Shown: positions 23,704 to 33,476, numbered from the stretch's first letter. The stretch is DNA of 51,174 nt from Bacteroidales bacterium (GCA_015654535.1 JAATGU010000159.1:1-51174); one strand, 5' to 3'. The notes: generated from the sequence alone by a model not told the origin. Made by a program: numbers and translations.

Positions 23704-26007
23704 ATGAAAAAAAATATTTTAGTTTTACTCGCGTTATTACTCACAAACTCTCTATTAGCGGAGGATCTTATAAAGAAAGATAGCACTAATTTTATTAAAA
23801 TAAAGGAAGTAGTAATCACCGCTTCTCCAAAAGAAGCCAAAGATTACCGTCAACTCCCGCTCACTACTTCCATCATCTCTCAGCATGATATGCAAGTTTT
23901 CCAGGTGAATTCACTTAAAAATATCACTGGGATTGTGCCCAACCTTTTCATTCCCGACTATGGCTCCAAGTTAACTTCCGCCATTTATATTCGTGGAATT
24001 GGTTCCAGAATAAACACGCCTTCCGTGGGATTGTATGTGGATAATATACCTTATATAGATAAATCGGCATTCGACTTTAATTATTCGGACATTGAAAGCA
24101 TTGAAGTTCTTCGCGGACCACAGAGCACGCTCTATGGAAGAAATGCAATGGGTGGAATTATCAAGTTAAACACCAAGTCACCTTTCTCTTATCAGGGAAC
24201 CGACCTCAAAATCGGTGCGGGAACCTACGATAATTACTCAGCTTCGCTAACTCATTACCATCGCATTAGTGATAAATTCGCCTTTTCTGCGGGAGGTTTT
24301 TATGAAAAAGACGGCGGGTTCTTTGATAATAACGGAAGTTCACCGGAATTTCTCCATAAACACAAGAAGGCGGATGCGCTTAGCACTGGTGGCGGAAGAA
24401 TACGCAGCATCTGGTTACCCAAGGATAATTTGAAGTTCGATTTAAATGTGAGCTATGAATATACCGACCAGGGAGGCTATCCTTATGTAAGCTATGATAA
24501 TGCAACCGGGAAAATGGGTGAAGTGTCCACAAATCGGGAAAGCAACTATTATCGTGGATTACTCAATGCAGGTTTAAATATTAGCTATCAGGCAAAAGAC
24601 TTTACACTAAGCGCGGTTACTGGTTTTCAAAACCTGAAGGATAGAATGTTCATGGATCAGGACTTTACTACGAATGATATGTATACCTTAACCCAAAAAC
24701 AAAAGCAAAACACCCTTACAGAGGAAATAACTTTCCGATCCAACGAGAATAAACGATATGAATGGGTGAATGGAGCCTTTGGTTTTTACCAGTCACAGAA
24801 AACTGATTCTCCAATGAATTTTGAGAAAGACGGCATTGCCATGATTCAATCAGGAATGGATGCCGGAATGGCAGGATTACCTATAAAAATTACATTAACA
24901 GACCAAGAGATGCCTGTTTATGGAAATTATAGCACTCCGGCTTTAGGAGCAGCCATCTTCCATCAATCCACCTACAATGATTTATTCATTAAAGGTTTAT
25001 CTGCTACGGTTGGTCTGCGATTGGACTATGAGAAACTAAAAATTGACCATCAGACAAATGCCACGATGCATGCAATCATGACAATGTACGGACAGACAAT
25101 GGATGCTTCCGTTCCTGTGGATATTCATGGAACGGTAGATAATGACTACTTACAACTTCTACCAAAGTTTGCCCTTAAATATGACTTCAAAAATAATAAT
25201 ATAGGTAACGTTTATGCTTCTGCAAGTAGAGGATATCGCTCGGGTGGATATAATTTTCAAATGTTTTCAGATTTTGTAGAGGCTCAAATGATGAGTGGTT
25301 CAAGTACACCAAGTGTCTCCTCTGATGCTGCCATTAAAGATGCAATTACCTATAAACCGGAATATACCTGGAGTTATGAGGTAGGCACTCACCTCTCCTT
25401 ACTGGACAAAAGAGTAACAGCAGATCTCGCTGCCTTTTACATGGATACCAGAGACCAACAAATAGTGAAGTTCTCCGACAGTGGATTGGGACGTATGACG
25501 GTAAATGCCGGACGTAGTGCCAGTCGTGGGGCGGAAGCCAGCATTCGTGCTGCCATTACCAATGCTTTCAGTATCAATGCTGCCTATGGATATACTCATT
25601 CCACTTTCAAGGATTACGTTGCCAACGAGAAAAATGAGCAACAACAGATTGTGCCGGTGAATTATGACGGTAATTATGTACCGATGGTTCCTCAAAACAC
25701 ATTTTGCCTGGGTGCTGAATATGTATTTACATTCCAAAACTCTCTGGTAAATAGCTTAATCATTAATGCACAATATAGCGGTGTGGGCAAAACATACTGG
25801 ACAGAGAAGAACGATCTCTCACAAAATTTCTACGGTATCGTGAATGGAAAGGTGGGAGTCGTGATGAAGAAGGTACAGATTGACGTATGGGCAAGAAATC
25901 TGTTAGATAAATCTTATGCCACCTTTGGTTTTGAATCCATGGGAAATACCTTTATGCAAAAAGGCAGACCGATGCAAGCGGGAATTGATCTCCGCTACAG
26001 ATTCTAA
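23704..26007 (+). CDS. TonB-dependent outer-membrane receptor
   Basis: Outer-membrane active transporter of 767 residues. The start is at MKKNILVLLALLL, which gives a signal peptide cut after LLAE; the longer ORF adds 21 hydrophilic residues. The plug domain (about 30-150) has VVITASPKEAKDYRQLP and IESIEVLRGPQSTLYGRNAMGGIIKLNTK; the barrel ends with GRPMQAGIDLRYRF, a terminal aromatic as expected. It has no SusC signature and no SusD partner. The type is nearest to siderophore, cofactor or metal-complex receptors. Substrate is unknown. Confidence 0.93.
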   Translation: MKKNILVLLALLLTNSLLAEDLIKKDSTNFIKIKEVVITASPKEAKDYRQLPLTTSIISQHDMQVFQVNSLKNITGIVPNLFIPDYGSKLTSAIYIRGIGSRINTPSVGLYVDNIPYIDKSAFDFNYSDIESIEVLRGPQSTLYGRNAMGGIIKLNTKSPFSYQGTDLKIGAGTYDNYSASLTHYHRISDKFAFSAGGFYEKDGGFFDNNGSSPEFLHKHKKADALSTGGGRIRSIWLPKDNLKFDLNVSYEYTDQGGYPYVSYDNATGKMGEVSTNRESNYYRGLLNAGLNISYQAKDFTLSAVTGFQNLKDRMFMDQDFTTNDMYTLTQKQKQNTLTEEITFRSNENKRYEWVNGAFGFYQSQKTDSPMNFEKDGIAMIQSGMDAGMAGLPIKITLTDQEMPVYGNYSTPALGAAIFHQSTYNDLFIKGLSATVGLRLDYEKLKIDHQTNATMHAIMTMYGQTMDASVPVDIHGTVDNDYLQLLPKFALKYDFKNNNIGNVYASASRGYRSGGYNFQMFSDFVEAQMMSGSSTPSVSSDAAIKDAITYKPEYTWSYEVGTHLSLLDKRVTADLAAFYMDTRDQQIVKFSDSGLGRMTVNAGRSASRGAEASIRAAITNAFSINAAYGYTHSTFKDYVANEKNEQQQIVPVNYDGNYVPMVPQNTFCLGAEYVFTFQNSLVNSLIINAQYSGVGKTYWTEKNDLSQNFYGIVNGKVGVVMKKVQIDVWARNLLDKSYATFGFESMGNTFMQKGRPMQAGIDLRYRF

Positions 26008-26088
26008 CTGATTGAAAGAACTTCAAAGAATGCTCTGATATTACCCTCTTCTATTCATAAGAATCCTCATAGATAAGGTATTTATCTT

Positions 26089-26125
26089 CAAAGGCACCAG
26101 TGCTCGCTGAGCGATGGTGCCTTTG
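26089..26125. terminator. Stem-loop between convergent genes
   Basis: CAAAGGCACCA (26089-26099) pairs perfectly with TGGTGCCTTTG (26115-26125), enclosing a short TCGC/GCGA stem. It sits between the TonB receptor gene and the converging zinc-ribbon gene and probably ends transcription from one or both sides, although neither flank has a long U tract. Confidence 0.55.
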
Positions 26126-26156
26126 AACTATAATAGACGAACCGTCGGAATCAGGT

Positions 26157-27119
26157 TTATTGATTGATGGCTCCGCAAGAAGGACATTCTCCTTTTTCCT
26201 TCATCAATGCTCCGCACTTTCCACAACGATATTTGTACGTCATCCTCCCATTGATCTTCTTTACAAGAATATAGAAAAAAGCTAATAAGAATAAATAGCC
26301 TACGTAAAAAGAAGTGGCCAAAATAAAAAAGAAGTAACAGAAAATGCAACAGGCTCCTAGTCCGATGAGATAAAAGAAAGCAGCGGAAAAGGAGAGTTGG
26401 TGGAATAAATCGTCAAGAGATGCCAACAGTACAATGATAAAAAACCAGACACTTAGTACAAAGATACTTAGAATCAATGGTACATTAAAAGGACTCAAGC
26501 TAGGATTAAAGTAATAGTGCTGCCAGGTTTCGGGCGCAAAGAGCTGCATGCTTTCATAGACGGTGGCCGAAAAGGCAAGGAGAAAGCAAAGCATAAGTGG
26601 ATACACACTATTGATGTCATTGAAATAAACAACCATGAGTTTCTTTTTTCGATACACCCTGAACAGATAAATAGCCAGTACGAATGCCACCAGAACTAAA
26701 GAATAAGCAACGTGAGTGTTACTAAACAGATACATAAACTGTGAAATAGAATCCACCGGAACAAAGTGTCTTACCACTTTTGATTCATGAATCCATCCCT
26801 GGACATCCTGATCGTGAGCCACTTTTACCCAGACAGAGTCCACGGTGTCCGAGGGTTGTATCATAAACTCTGCCACTACTACCCTGTCCCCTTTGTGAAC
26901 AGCTATATATTTACCTTTAAAGGGTAACTGTGCCAGCTCCACGGTATCCGAACTCACTTCAAGATTCGTATTTAATGTATAGTGATATTTATAAAGATAG
27001 GTCAGAGAATCTTTCGCCTTTTGGGAAAGTTTCTCATTGTCTAAATTGGGCTCGGCATACTTACAAGAATAAAAAGCCACCGAAAGAAAGAGCGTAAAAA
27101 AGAATAAGAGACCACGCAT
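26157..27119 (-). CDS. Membrane lipoprotein with SH3-like domain and C-terminal zinc ribbon
   Basis: About 320 residues. I chose the ATG at MRGLLFFFTLFLS, because it gives a signal peptide with lipobox-like SVAFYSC; the longer ORF (27209) overlaps the upstream gene by 35 bases and hides the signal. Order: signal, extracytoplasmic bacterial-SH3-like region (IAVHKGDRVVVAEF, VWVKVAHDQDVQGWIHESKV), four to five membrane helices, then a C-terminal zinc ribbon CGKCGALMKEKGECPSCGAIN facing the cytoplasm. No enzyme motif is seen. SH3 domains often bind cell-wall peptides, so an envelope-sensing role is possible. Confidence 0.75.
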   Translation of the reverse strand: MRGLLFFFTLFLSVAFYSCKYAEPNLDNEKLSQKAKDSLTYLYKYHYTLNTNLEVSSDTVELAQLPFKGKYIAVHKGDRVVVAEFMIQPSDTVDSVWVKVAHDQDVQGWIHESKVVRHFVPVDSISQFMYLFSNTHVAYSLVLVAFVLAIYLFRVYRKKKLMVVYFNDINSVYPLMLCFLLAFSATVYESMQLFAPETWQHYYFNPSLSPFNVPLILSIFVLSVWFFIIVLLASLDDLFHQLSFSAAFFYLIGLGACCIFCYFFFILATSFYVGYLFLLAFFYILVKKINGRMTYKYRCGKCGALMKEKGECPSCGAINQ

Positions 27120-27174
27120 ACCACCACAGAGCGATTCCGCCCGATGAACAACTGCAAGTGCCGACTCTGTCAGT

Positions 27175-29037
27175 TTACTTTGCCAAATCTTCCGTATACT
27201 CTCTTTCATTTTCTACAGGTTCATTAATCACTTTCATTTCACACTTCTTACAGTCAAACGTGAGGCGAAACTTTTTGCCTTTGTATGACAAGAAATAAGG
27301 CTCGACATACTTCGTCTTCGCTCCTTGATGAACAGGGCAAAGTCCCATTGTATATCGGATGCAATACTTGCAATTCATCAGCGAAGCACCTTCCACCGGA
27401 CCTTTTTCGTAGGCTGGCAGAATTTCTTCCACTCCATGTTCCCGATAAAACGCCTCAGCTTCCACATTCATCACATTGCCCAGATAAGTCAATTTCTTTT
27501 GCGGATAAGGATGATTAGTGGATTCTATTTTCTTTGACGGACGTTGGTAATTGCTTTTTCTTAACTGAAGCAATTGATCTACTGTCTGACGTCTCAACTC
27601 AGCTAATGCCGAAGCGGGGATGAACCAGTTTTCATCAAAGTCCACATCTGTACGGGCAGCTACAAAAGGGGTATTGCCCAACTTACTCAACTGCGTACGA
27701 AGATTATCCGTTTGCGGAGTGCGCGCAAGTTCTTTCTCCCTGGGGAGAACCACGCTCACCGAATTTTCATCTTCATCTCTCGCGGAAAGAACAAAGCCCG
27801 ATTCATTTTCTGCCAGGAGGAAAGCAATATCAATCTTCCGTTCTGCCGTTTTCCTGGTCAATAGTTTTTCAAACTCCTGGTCAAAATTTCGATATAATAT
27901 GGTATGTGGCTTAACTTTAGGCATTTCCTGAGGAAATAACTTGTTATCCTCCACCCTATTCACCCGAAAACCGGAAAGATCTCCCTGTTCGTTGATGAAG
28001 CATACTCCATCGCCATTGTTGAATGACTTGAGTCCGGCCACCGAAAGGAAATTTCCCTTTACTTCCTTCACCGTACCCATCTCCTCACCTAAGGATTTCG
28101 GAGTATCCATAGAAGCTATATCTCTGGACCGGTTGAATAAAAAATAATTGGTAAAACCTCGGCTGAAACTTTTATCCAATTGAGGGGTAAATTCAAACGT
28201 GCAATGTCCGGAAGAAGCACGGGTATATTCAGGTCTCTGCTCAATAATCTCATCGAGTTTACGACGGTAATAAGCAGTTACATTCTTTACATAAGAAACG
28301 TCCTTGAGCCTTCCTTCTATTTTCAAAGAGGTAACACCGGCATCCAGCAGTTCTTCCAGATAGTCGTATTGGTTGAGGTCTTTAAGAGAAAGCAGATGCT
28401 TGTTGCGGGCAATCACAGTGCCCTCGGAGTCCACCAAATTAAACGGCAGACGACAAAACTGTGAGCATTCGCCTCTATTGGCACTTCGGCCGGACAAAGC
28501 CTGACTTATGTAACACTGTCCGCTATAGCTCACGCATAATGCGCCATGAACAAAAACTTCAAGGGCTACATCGCTCACGCTATGTATCTTTTTTATTTCG
28601 TCTAATGAGAGTTCCCGGGCAAGCACTACCTGTTCAAATCCGGCCTCCGCCATAAATTTTACTTTCTCCGGTGTCCGGTTGTCCGTCTGCGTACTTGCGT
28701 GAAGGGCGATAGGTGGCAAATTCATCCGCAATACGGACATATCCTGCACAATCAGCGCATCCACCCCTATTTTATAAAGTTCCCGGATCAGCTCTTCCGT
28801 TTCTTTCAATTCCTCATCACGGAGAATGATATTAAGTGTAACGTAAATGCGGACATTGTAAAGATGAGCGTATTTCACCAATGTTGCAATATCTTCCAAA
28901 GAATTACCGGCCGCCGCCCGTGCACCAAACTTCGGCGCACCGATATACACGGCATCCGCGCCATGATTCACCGCTTCCACGCCACATTCCAAGTTCTTTG
29001 CCGGAGCCAACAATTCTATTTTCCGTTGCTTAATCAT
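27175..29037 (-). CDS. U32-family peptidase / RlhA-like rRNA hydroxylation protein
   Basis: A 620-residue protein of the peptidase U32 family with the C-terminal extension seen in E. coli RlhA (YdcP), which makes 5-hydroxycytidine in 23S rRNA. The N-terminal TIM-barrel-like part begins [35 protein letters not shown]. The U32 signature [37 protein letters not shown] contains cysteines that bind an Fe-S cluster in relatives. More Cys pairs follow ([15 protein letters not shown] and CKKCEMK). Protease activity is doubtful for this family. The gene overlaps the upstream metA stop by 4 bases, a sign of co-translation. Confidence 0.88.
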   Translation of the reverse strand: MIKQRKIELLAPAKNLECGVEAVNHGADAVYIGAPKFGARAAAGNSLEDIATLVKYAHLYNVRIYVTLNIILRDEELKETEELIRELYKIGVDALIVQDMSVLRMNLPPIALHASTQTDNRTPEKVKFMAEAGFEQVVLARELSLDEIKKIHSVSDVALEVFVHGALCVSYSGQCYISQALSGRSANRGECSQFCRLPFNLVDSEGTVIARNKHLLSLKDLNQYDYLEELLDAGVTSLKIEGRLKDVSYVKNVTAYYRRKLDEIIEQRPEYTRASSGHCTFEFTPQLDKSFSRGFTNYFLFNRSRDIASMDTPKSLGEEMGTVKEVKGNFLSVAGLKSFNNGDGVCFINEQGDLSGFRVNRVEDNKLFPQEMPKVKPHTILYRNFDQEFEKLLTRKTAERKIDIAFLLAENESGFVLSARDEDENSVSVVLPREKELARTPQTDNLRTQLSKLGNTPFVAARTDVDFDENWFIPASALAELRRQTVDQLLQLRKSNYQRPSKKIESTNHPYPQKKLTYLGNVMNVEAEAFYREHGVEEILPAYEKGPVEGASLMNCKYCIRYTMGLCPVHQGAKTKYVEPYFLSYKGKKFRLTFDCKKCEMKVINEPVENEREYTEDLAK

Positions 29038-29951
29038 CTAATATCGTCTATATTATAAGGAGTTTCCTGATATACAAAATAATTCAGCCAATTAGAGAAC
29101 AACAAATTGGCATGTCCCCGCCAACGGACCACTGGCGGATTAGCGGGATTATCGTCGAGATAGTAATTACACGGTAAATCAATCTCCAATCCTTTTTCCA
29201 AATCCCTTTTATACTCTCCATCGAGCGTAAGAGGTGCATATTCCGAATGCCCGGTTACAAAAAACTCCCGGCCATTTCTTCCCATCACCATGTACACTCC
29301 CGACTCGGGAGACTCAGAAAGAATCTCAAGCTCCGGTATTTTCAAAATATCTTCCCGCCGTACTTCCGTATACCGACTGTGAGGCACATAAAATACATCA
29401 TCAAATCCCCTGAAAATGGGATGAAGCATATCCTTGGGAGTATGTTCAAAAATACCAAACATTTTCTTGTTTAGCGGATATTTCGGTACACCATAATAAT
29501 GATACAAGCCAGCTTGCGCAGCCCAGCAGATATATAGCGTGGAAGTGACGTGTGTTCTGGTCCAATCAAAGATTTCCGTGATCTCATTCCAGTACGAAAC
29601 CTCCTCATAATCCATCTGTTCAACCGGAGCACCAGTGATTATCATACCATCATACTTCTCGTTTTTCATTTTCTCAAAGTCATCATAAAAAGTCATCATG
29701 TGCTCTATGGGCGTATTCTTGGAAGTATGGCTTTTCAACTTCATAAACGAGATTTCCAACTGTAAAGGTGTGTTGGACAAAAGGCGGACCAAGTCCGTCT
29801 CTGTGGTAATCTTGAGTGGCATCAGATTAAGTATCACAATCTTCAGCGGACGAATATCCTGCTGACTGGCACGGGAATTATCTATCACAAAGATATTCTC
29901 TTCCTTCAGCAACTCAATGGCAGGCAATTTGTCGGGTAAATTTAACGGCAT
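29034..29951 (-). CDS. metA: Homoserine O-acyltransferase, predicted acetyl-specific
   Basis: First committed step of methionine synthesis. A 305-residue MetA-fold enzyme with catalytic Cys142 ([14 protein letters not shown]), His235 and Glu237 (TGHSEYAP). Residue 111 is Glu in GAPVEQ. In MetA enzymes Glu111 is associated with acetyl-CoA and Gly111 with succinyl-CoA, so this is predicted to be an O-acetyltransferase in spite of the common family label 'succinyltransferase'. It draws on homoserine from ThrA, encoded about 11 kb away on the same strand. Confidence 0.95.
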   Translation of the reverse strand: MPLNLPDKLPAIELLKEENIFVIDNSRASQQDIRPLKIVILNLMPLKITTETDLVRLLSNTPLQLEISFMKLKSHTSKNTPIEHMMTFYDDFEKMKNEKYDGMIITGAPVEQMDYEEVSYWNEITEIFDWTRTHVTSTLYICWAAQAGLYHYYGVPKYPLNKKMFGIFEHTPKDMLHPIFRGFDDVFYVPHSRYTEVRREDILKIPELEILSESPESGVYMVMGRNGREFFVTGHSEYAPLTLDGEYKRDLEKGLEIDLPCNYYLDDNPANPPVVRWRGHANLLFSNWLNYFVYQETPYNIDDIR

Positions 29952-29982
29952 CTTTTCTTAATACATTTTTATATAACAAGCG

Positions 29983-29990
29983 CAAAAGTA
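29983..29990 (-). promoter_or_regulatory. Bacteroidetes -7 box for metA
   Basis: Minus strand TACTTTTG fits TAnnTTTG and lies 31 bases upstream of the metA ATG. No TTTG at the -33 spacing. Confidence 0.5.
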
Positions 29991-30075
29991 ATCATTTCTA
30001 AGCAATTTAGTTCGGTTACAGGACTAATTAATAAAAACTCCCTTTAGAATTAACCTTTTACTAAGGAAAGACTAA

Positions 30076-30163
30076 TCACAGCCTCACGACCCTATCATAT
30101 TAGACTCATGACCCTAATAAGTTAAGATCATGAGGATAATCCATCAAGGTCATGACCCTAATG
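30076..30163. repeat. Array of four 22-bp imperfect palindromes (TCATGA core)
   Basis: The core TCATGA (TCACGA in the first copy) occurs at 30084, 30106, 30128 and 30150, exactly 22 bases apart. Flanks are palindromic around each core, near consensus TTAGGGTCATGACCCTAA, and units abut. Same unit length and copy number as the array upstream of thrA but an unrelated core. It lies about 86 bases upstream of the metA -7 box. Confidence 0.8.
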
Positions 30164-30306
30164 TTAATAACTCTGGAAGAAACCTTTAATTTCCCCTGAC
30201 AGATCGGTTAATTTCTACTGAATAAGACTATTGTGTAATAAGCAGTATTGAGAATCGCTCTAAAGTAGAGCAAAAAAGATACCAGCAACAATCTTTAACT
30301 TTCTAA

Positions 30307-30324
30307 AATGAATAAACGTTCATT
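30307..30324. promoter_or_regulatory. Candidate TetR operator upstream of tetR
   Basis: AATGAA-N6-TTCATT inverted repeat immediately upstream of the -33 box of the tetR promoter. The same AATGAA/TTCATT arms recur after the regulator gene, ahead of the operon. Confidence 0.5.
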
Positions 30325-30329
30325 AATTA

Positions 30330-30360
30330 TTTGCTATTCTGTTTAAGCCTACTATCTTTG
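30330..30360 (+). promoter_or_regulatory. Complete Bacteroidetes promoter for the TetR-family gene
   Basis: TTTG at 30330-30333 and TATCTTTG at 30353-30360, separated by 19 bases, match the -33/-7 consensus of the primary Bacteroidetes sigma factor. The ATG follows 19 bases later. Confidence 0.75.
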
Positions 30361-30379
30361 CAAAATAAAATAGAAAAAG

Positions 30380-30952
30380 ATGAGAACTAAATGCAATGAC
30401 AAATACGATGCATTATTAGAAGCTACCCTTAAACTGGTGAACGACTGTGGATTTCATGATGCACCCATGTCGAAAATAGCTAAATTGGCCGAAGTATCCC
30501 CTGCAACCATTTATCTTTATTTTGAGAACAAACAGGATTTGATCAATAAACTATATATAAAGATAAAAGCATCTTTTAGTGAACATGCCTTCAATGGATA
30601 TGATAGCAATTTGCCTGTAAAGAAAGGCTTTGAGACCATTTGGTACAATATTGCAGATTACAAATTGAACAAAATAGAAGAATCAATGTTCTTATCTCAA
30701 TGTGATAACACACCAATGATTGACGAAAAAGCCAGGCTACAAGGATTAAAACATTTGCAGCCATTACTGGATTTATGGGAACGTGGTCAAAAAGAGGGCA
30801 TCATTAAACCTATTTCCAACTATCTTCTTTACGCGTACACCGTCTATCCACTCTCATTTTTACTGGCAATGGAGCAGAATTGTCTTTCTTGTTTAAATAA
30901 GGATAGCCGACTGGCCGCATTTCAATGTGCATGGGACTCTATCAAAGTTTAG
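30380..30952 (+). CDS. TetR/AcrR-family transcriptional regulator
   Basis: A 190-residue repressor. The N-terminal helix-turn-helix is clear (ATLKLVNDCGFHDAPMSKIAKLAEVSPATIYLYFENKQDLI); the C-terminal ligand-binding half is unlike well-known members. Cysteines at the C-terminal end (QNCLSCLNKD) and others in the ligand domain could sense electrophiles, as in NemR. It heads a same-strand set of four redox or electrophile-detoxification genes and is flanked by matching palindromes, so it probably represses itself and the set. Confidence 0.88.
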   Translation: MRTKCNDKYDALLEATLKLVNDCGFHDAPMSKIAKLAEVSPATIYLYFENKQDLINKLYIKIKASFSEHAFNGYDSNLPVKKGFETIWYNIADYKLNKIEESMFLSQCDNTPMIDEKARLQGLKHLQPLLDLWERGQKEGIIKPISNYLLYAYTVYPLSFLLAMEQNCLSCLNKDSRLAAFQCAWDSIKV

Positions 30953-30972
30953 TTTTTTTTTATTATTAAAAG

Positions 30973-30986
30973 AATGAATATTCATT
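30973..30986. promoter_or_regulatory. Candidate TetR operator ahead of the redox operon
   Basis: Perfect 14-bp palindrome AATGAATATTCATT, with the same AATGAA/TTCATT arms as upstream of tetR but a 2-base instead of 6-base gap. It is flanked by TATTATTA and TAATAATA, so the RNA could also fold as a weak AT-rich terminator of tetR. Confidence 0.5.
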
Positions 30987-31048
30987 TAATAATAATATAT
31001 AAAAGAATCTACTATCAAGATTAAGATAACAATTAAAAGAAAAAAGAA

Positions 31049-32044
31049 ATGATCAAGACAATAACATTAAACAGTAGACCAGTAGGAAAACCTCAATTAA
31101 CTGATTTTAAGTTCGTATCAGAAGAAATGCCTAAAATAGACGCAGGTGAAATACTTTTAAAAACAAGTTACATCTCAGTAGATCCCTATTTAAGGGGTAG
31201 AATGAATGAGGGAAAATCATATATCGCTCCCTTTGAGTTACATAAACCAATCAATTCAGGAGGTGTAGCTGAAATAGTAGAATCTAATCACCCATCCTTT
31301 AGTAAAGGTGATTTTGTATCTGGTTTCCTGGAATGGAAAGAGTATCAAAAATCAACGGGTGAAGGATTACTCAAAATCACTCCTTCAAAAACCCCATTGA
31401 GTGCCTATTTAGGAATCCTAGGAATGACGGGATTTACAGCTTACTTAGGTCTGACTGAAATAGGCGCACCTAAAAAAGGCGAAACAATTGTAGTATCGGG
31501 TGCAGCCGGAGCAGTGGGAAGTGTAGTTGGACAAGTAGGTAAAATATTAGGTTGTAGAGTGGTAGGAATTGCCGGAAGCGAAGAAAAGGTAGAGATGCTG
31601 AAAAAGACTTTTGGTTTCGATGAAGCCATCAACTACAATACGACTACTAATATAACGGAAGCCATTGCTGCTGCATGTCCTAATGGAGTAGATATTTACT
31701 TTGACAACGTAGGCGGAAGCATTTCCGATGGCGTATTGGCAAATGTAAATCATTTTGCAAGAGTTGTACTCTGTGGTTCCATTTCGGTATACAATGAGAC
31801 ATCTACACCAACCGGACCAAGAGTAGAAGCTTTATTAATAAAAAATAGCGCTCTAATGCAAGGATTCACTATAGGAGACTACACAAAGAAATTGCCGGAA
31901 GCAATGGAACAACTTTCTAAGTGGTTAATGGATGGAAAGTTGACTTTCACCGAAACTATTGTTGAAGGATTTGATAATGTACCTCAAGCTTTTATGGATC
32001 TGTTTGAAGGAAAGAATAAAGGTAAAATGATTGTAAAAATATAG
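31049..32044 (+). CDS. NADP-dependent medium-chain reductase (leukotriene B4 dehydrogenase-like)
   Basis: Zinc-free MDR enzyme of 331 residues that reduces alpha,beta-unsaturated carbonyls with NADPH. It shows the family's N-terminal VDPYLRGRMNEGKSYIAPFEL block, the GMTGFTAYLGLTEIG helix, a nucleotide-binding loop VVSGAAGAVGSVVGQVGKILGCRVVGIAGS and YFDNVGGSISDGVL. First gene of the set downstream of tetR; the next gene starts 4 bases after its stop. Confidence 0.92.
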   Translation: MIKTITLNSRPVGKPQLTDFKFVSEEMPKIDAGEILLKTSYISVDPYLRGRMNEGKSYIAPFELHKPINSGGVAEIVESNHPSFSKGDFVSGFLEWKEYQKSTGEGLLKITPSKTPLSAYLGILGMTGFTAYLGLTEIGAPKKGETIVVSGAAGAVGSVVGQVGKILGCRVVGIAGSEEKVEMLKKTFGFDEAINYNTTTNITEAIAAACPNGVDIYFDNVGGSISDGVLANVNHFARVVLCGSISVYNETSTPTGPRVEALLIKNSALMQGFTIGDYTKKLPEAMEQLSKWLMDGKLTFTETIVEGFDNVPQAFMDLFEGKNKGKMIVKI

Positions 32045-32048
32045 AATT

Positions 32049-32792
32049 ATGAAGCTAGAAAATAAAGTAGCGATAATCACCGGAGCATCCAGTGGAATAG
32101 GTGAAGCAACGGCCAAGCTTTTGGCAGCAGAAGGATCAACAGTAGTGCTAACTGCCCGCAGAGTAGATAAGTTAAAATCTCTTGAGGCAGAAATTAATAA
32201 AAGTGGAGGCAAGGCTTTAGCTATTGCGGCAGATGTAACTAAACTAAAAGATCTCGAAAAGGTAGCCAAAGAAACTTTAGATGCCTTTGGACAAATAGAT
32301 ATATTGGTAAATAATGCGGGACTTATGCCATTATCATTCGTTAAGAATCTTCATGTGGCAGAATGGGATCAAATGATTGATGTAAATATAAAAGGCGTAA
32401 TGTACGGAGTAGCAGCTGTGTTACCTACTATGATGGAGCAAAAAAGTGGACACATTATTAATATATCGTCTTTGGCTGGTAGAAAAATAGTCCCGTCAGC
32501 CGCCGTCTATTGTGCCACGAAATTTGCGGTTACGGCTTTTTCCGAAGGATTAAGAGCTGAACTGACTCCTGAACAAAACATCAGGGTGAGTGTCATTGAA
32601 CCAGGAGCGGTAGCAACAGAATTAACTACCACAATTACCGATGGAGATGTACTTAAAAATATTCTTCCATTTTTTACCGACATTAAGCCTTTACAAGCAG
32701 TGGATATTGCGGAAGCAATATTATATGCAGTAACACGTCCAAAACATGTAAATGTAAATGAGATTCTTATTCTTCCCACGGCACAGTCATAA
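32049..32792 (+). CDS. Short-chain dehydrogenase/reductase
   Basis: Classical SDR oxidoreductase of 247 residues with cofactor motif ITGASSGIGEATAKLL (TGxxxGxG), NNAGLMPLSFV, the catalytic Ser in IINISSLAG and YCATK (YxxxK), and a PG motif in EPGAVATEL. An Arg-rich end of strand two (TARRVDKL) favours NADP(H). It directly follows the MDR gene, so both are likely co-transcribed for carbonyl reduction. Substrate unknown. Confidence 0.93.
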   Translation: MKLENKVAIITGASSGIGEATAKLLAAEGSTVVLTARRVDKLKSLEAEINKSGGKALAIAADVTKLKDLEKVAKETLDAFGQIDILVNNAGLMPLSFVKNLHVAEWDQMIDVNIKGVMYGVAAVLPTMMEQKSGHIINISSLAGRKIVPSAAVYCATKFAVTAFSEGLRAELTPEQNIRVSVIEPGAVATELTTTITDGDVLKNILPFFTDIKPLQAVDIAEAILYAVTRPKHVNVNEILILPTAQS

Positions 32793-32866
32793 AAATATTC
32801 ATTAGATTATAAAAAGGCCGTCTGCCTTATAAAAGAACAAGTGTTTAAATAAAGAAAGGTAACATT

Positions 32867-33421
32867 ATGGAAAATGAAGTGCTCAAAGCTATAAGAAATA
32901 GAAGAAGTACAAGAAAATATAAAGGAGAGCAAATAAGTGAAGAAGAATTACAAACCATCTTAGATGCAGGCATACAAGCTCCGAGTGCAAATAATTCACA
33001 ATCATGGCACTTCACAGTAATACAAGATAGAGATATGATTAATTCTATCAGTGATAAATCAAAAGAAATAATGCTCCAAAGTACGAATGCAAGTATAGCT
33101 AATATGGGAAAAGGTCCTATAAATATATTCTACAATGCACCGACTGTAATAATCGTTTCAGGCAAAGAAGATGTTAGTTCGTCTTTAGTTGATTGTTCCG
33201 CAGCAATAGAAAATATGTTAATAGCCAGTGAAAGCATTAACTTGGGAGCAGTGTGGGTGGGACTTGTAAGATTTTTGTTCACTCTTGAGAGCGAGGTTCA
33301 AAAATTTAAACTACCTGAAGGTTATAAACCATTCTATGCCGTTGCAATAGGATATAAAAATAATTCTACTATTTTAGGACCATCAAAAAGGAACAGAGAT
33401 GTTATAAATTATATCCGATAA
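32867..33421 (+). CDS. Nitroreductase-family FMN oxidoreductase
   Basis: A 184-residue FMN enzyme. N-terminal RRSTRKYKGEQISEEELQTILDAGIQAPSANNSQSWHF carries the FMN phosphate contacts; LGAVWVGLVRF is the typical C-terminal-half motif. The family reduces quinones, nitro compounds or flavins with NAD(P)H. Same strand as the SDR gene, 74 bases downstream, in the putative TetR regulon. Confidence 0.92.
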   Translation: MENEVLKAIRNRRSTRKYKGEQISEEELQTILDAGIQAPSANNSQSWHFTVIQDRDMINSISDKSKEIMLQSTNASIANMGKGPINIFYNAPTVIIVSGKEDVSSSLVDCSAAIENMLIASESINLGAVWVGLVRFLFTLESEVQKFKLPEGYKPFYAVAIGYKNNSTILGPSKRNRDVINYIR

Positions 33422-33476
33422 TTTATAACTTTAAGGATTAGTAATTTATAAAAAGCAACTATCAAAAACTAAAAAG

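Larger units (their letters stand above)
29952..30379. other. Divergent metA-tetR intergenic region
   Basis: This 428-base interval contains the metA -7 box, the second 22-bp palindrome array, a short perfect inverted repeat GCTCTA-AAG-TAGAGC at 30257-30271, and the tetR operator and promoter. No ORF of note. Confidence 0.6.

Noticed and set aside
27120..27209. N-terminal extension of the zinc-ribbon lipoprotein
   Set aside because: It overlaps the preceding gene and would bury a good lipoprotein signal peptide.
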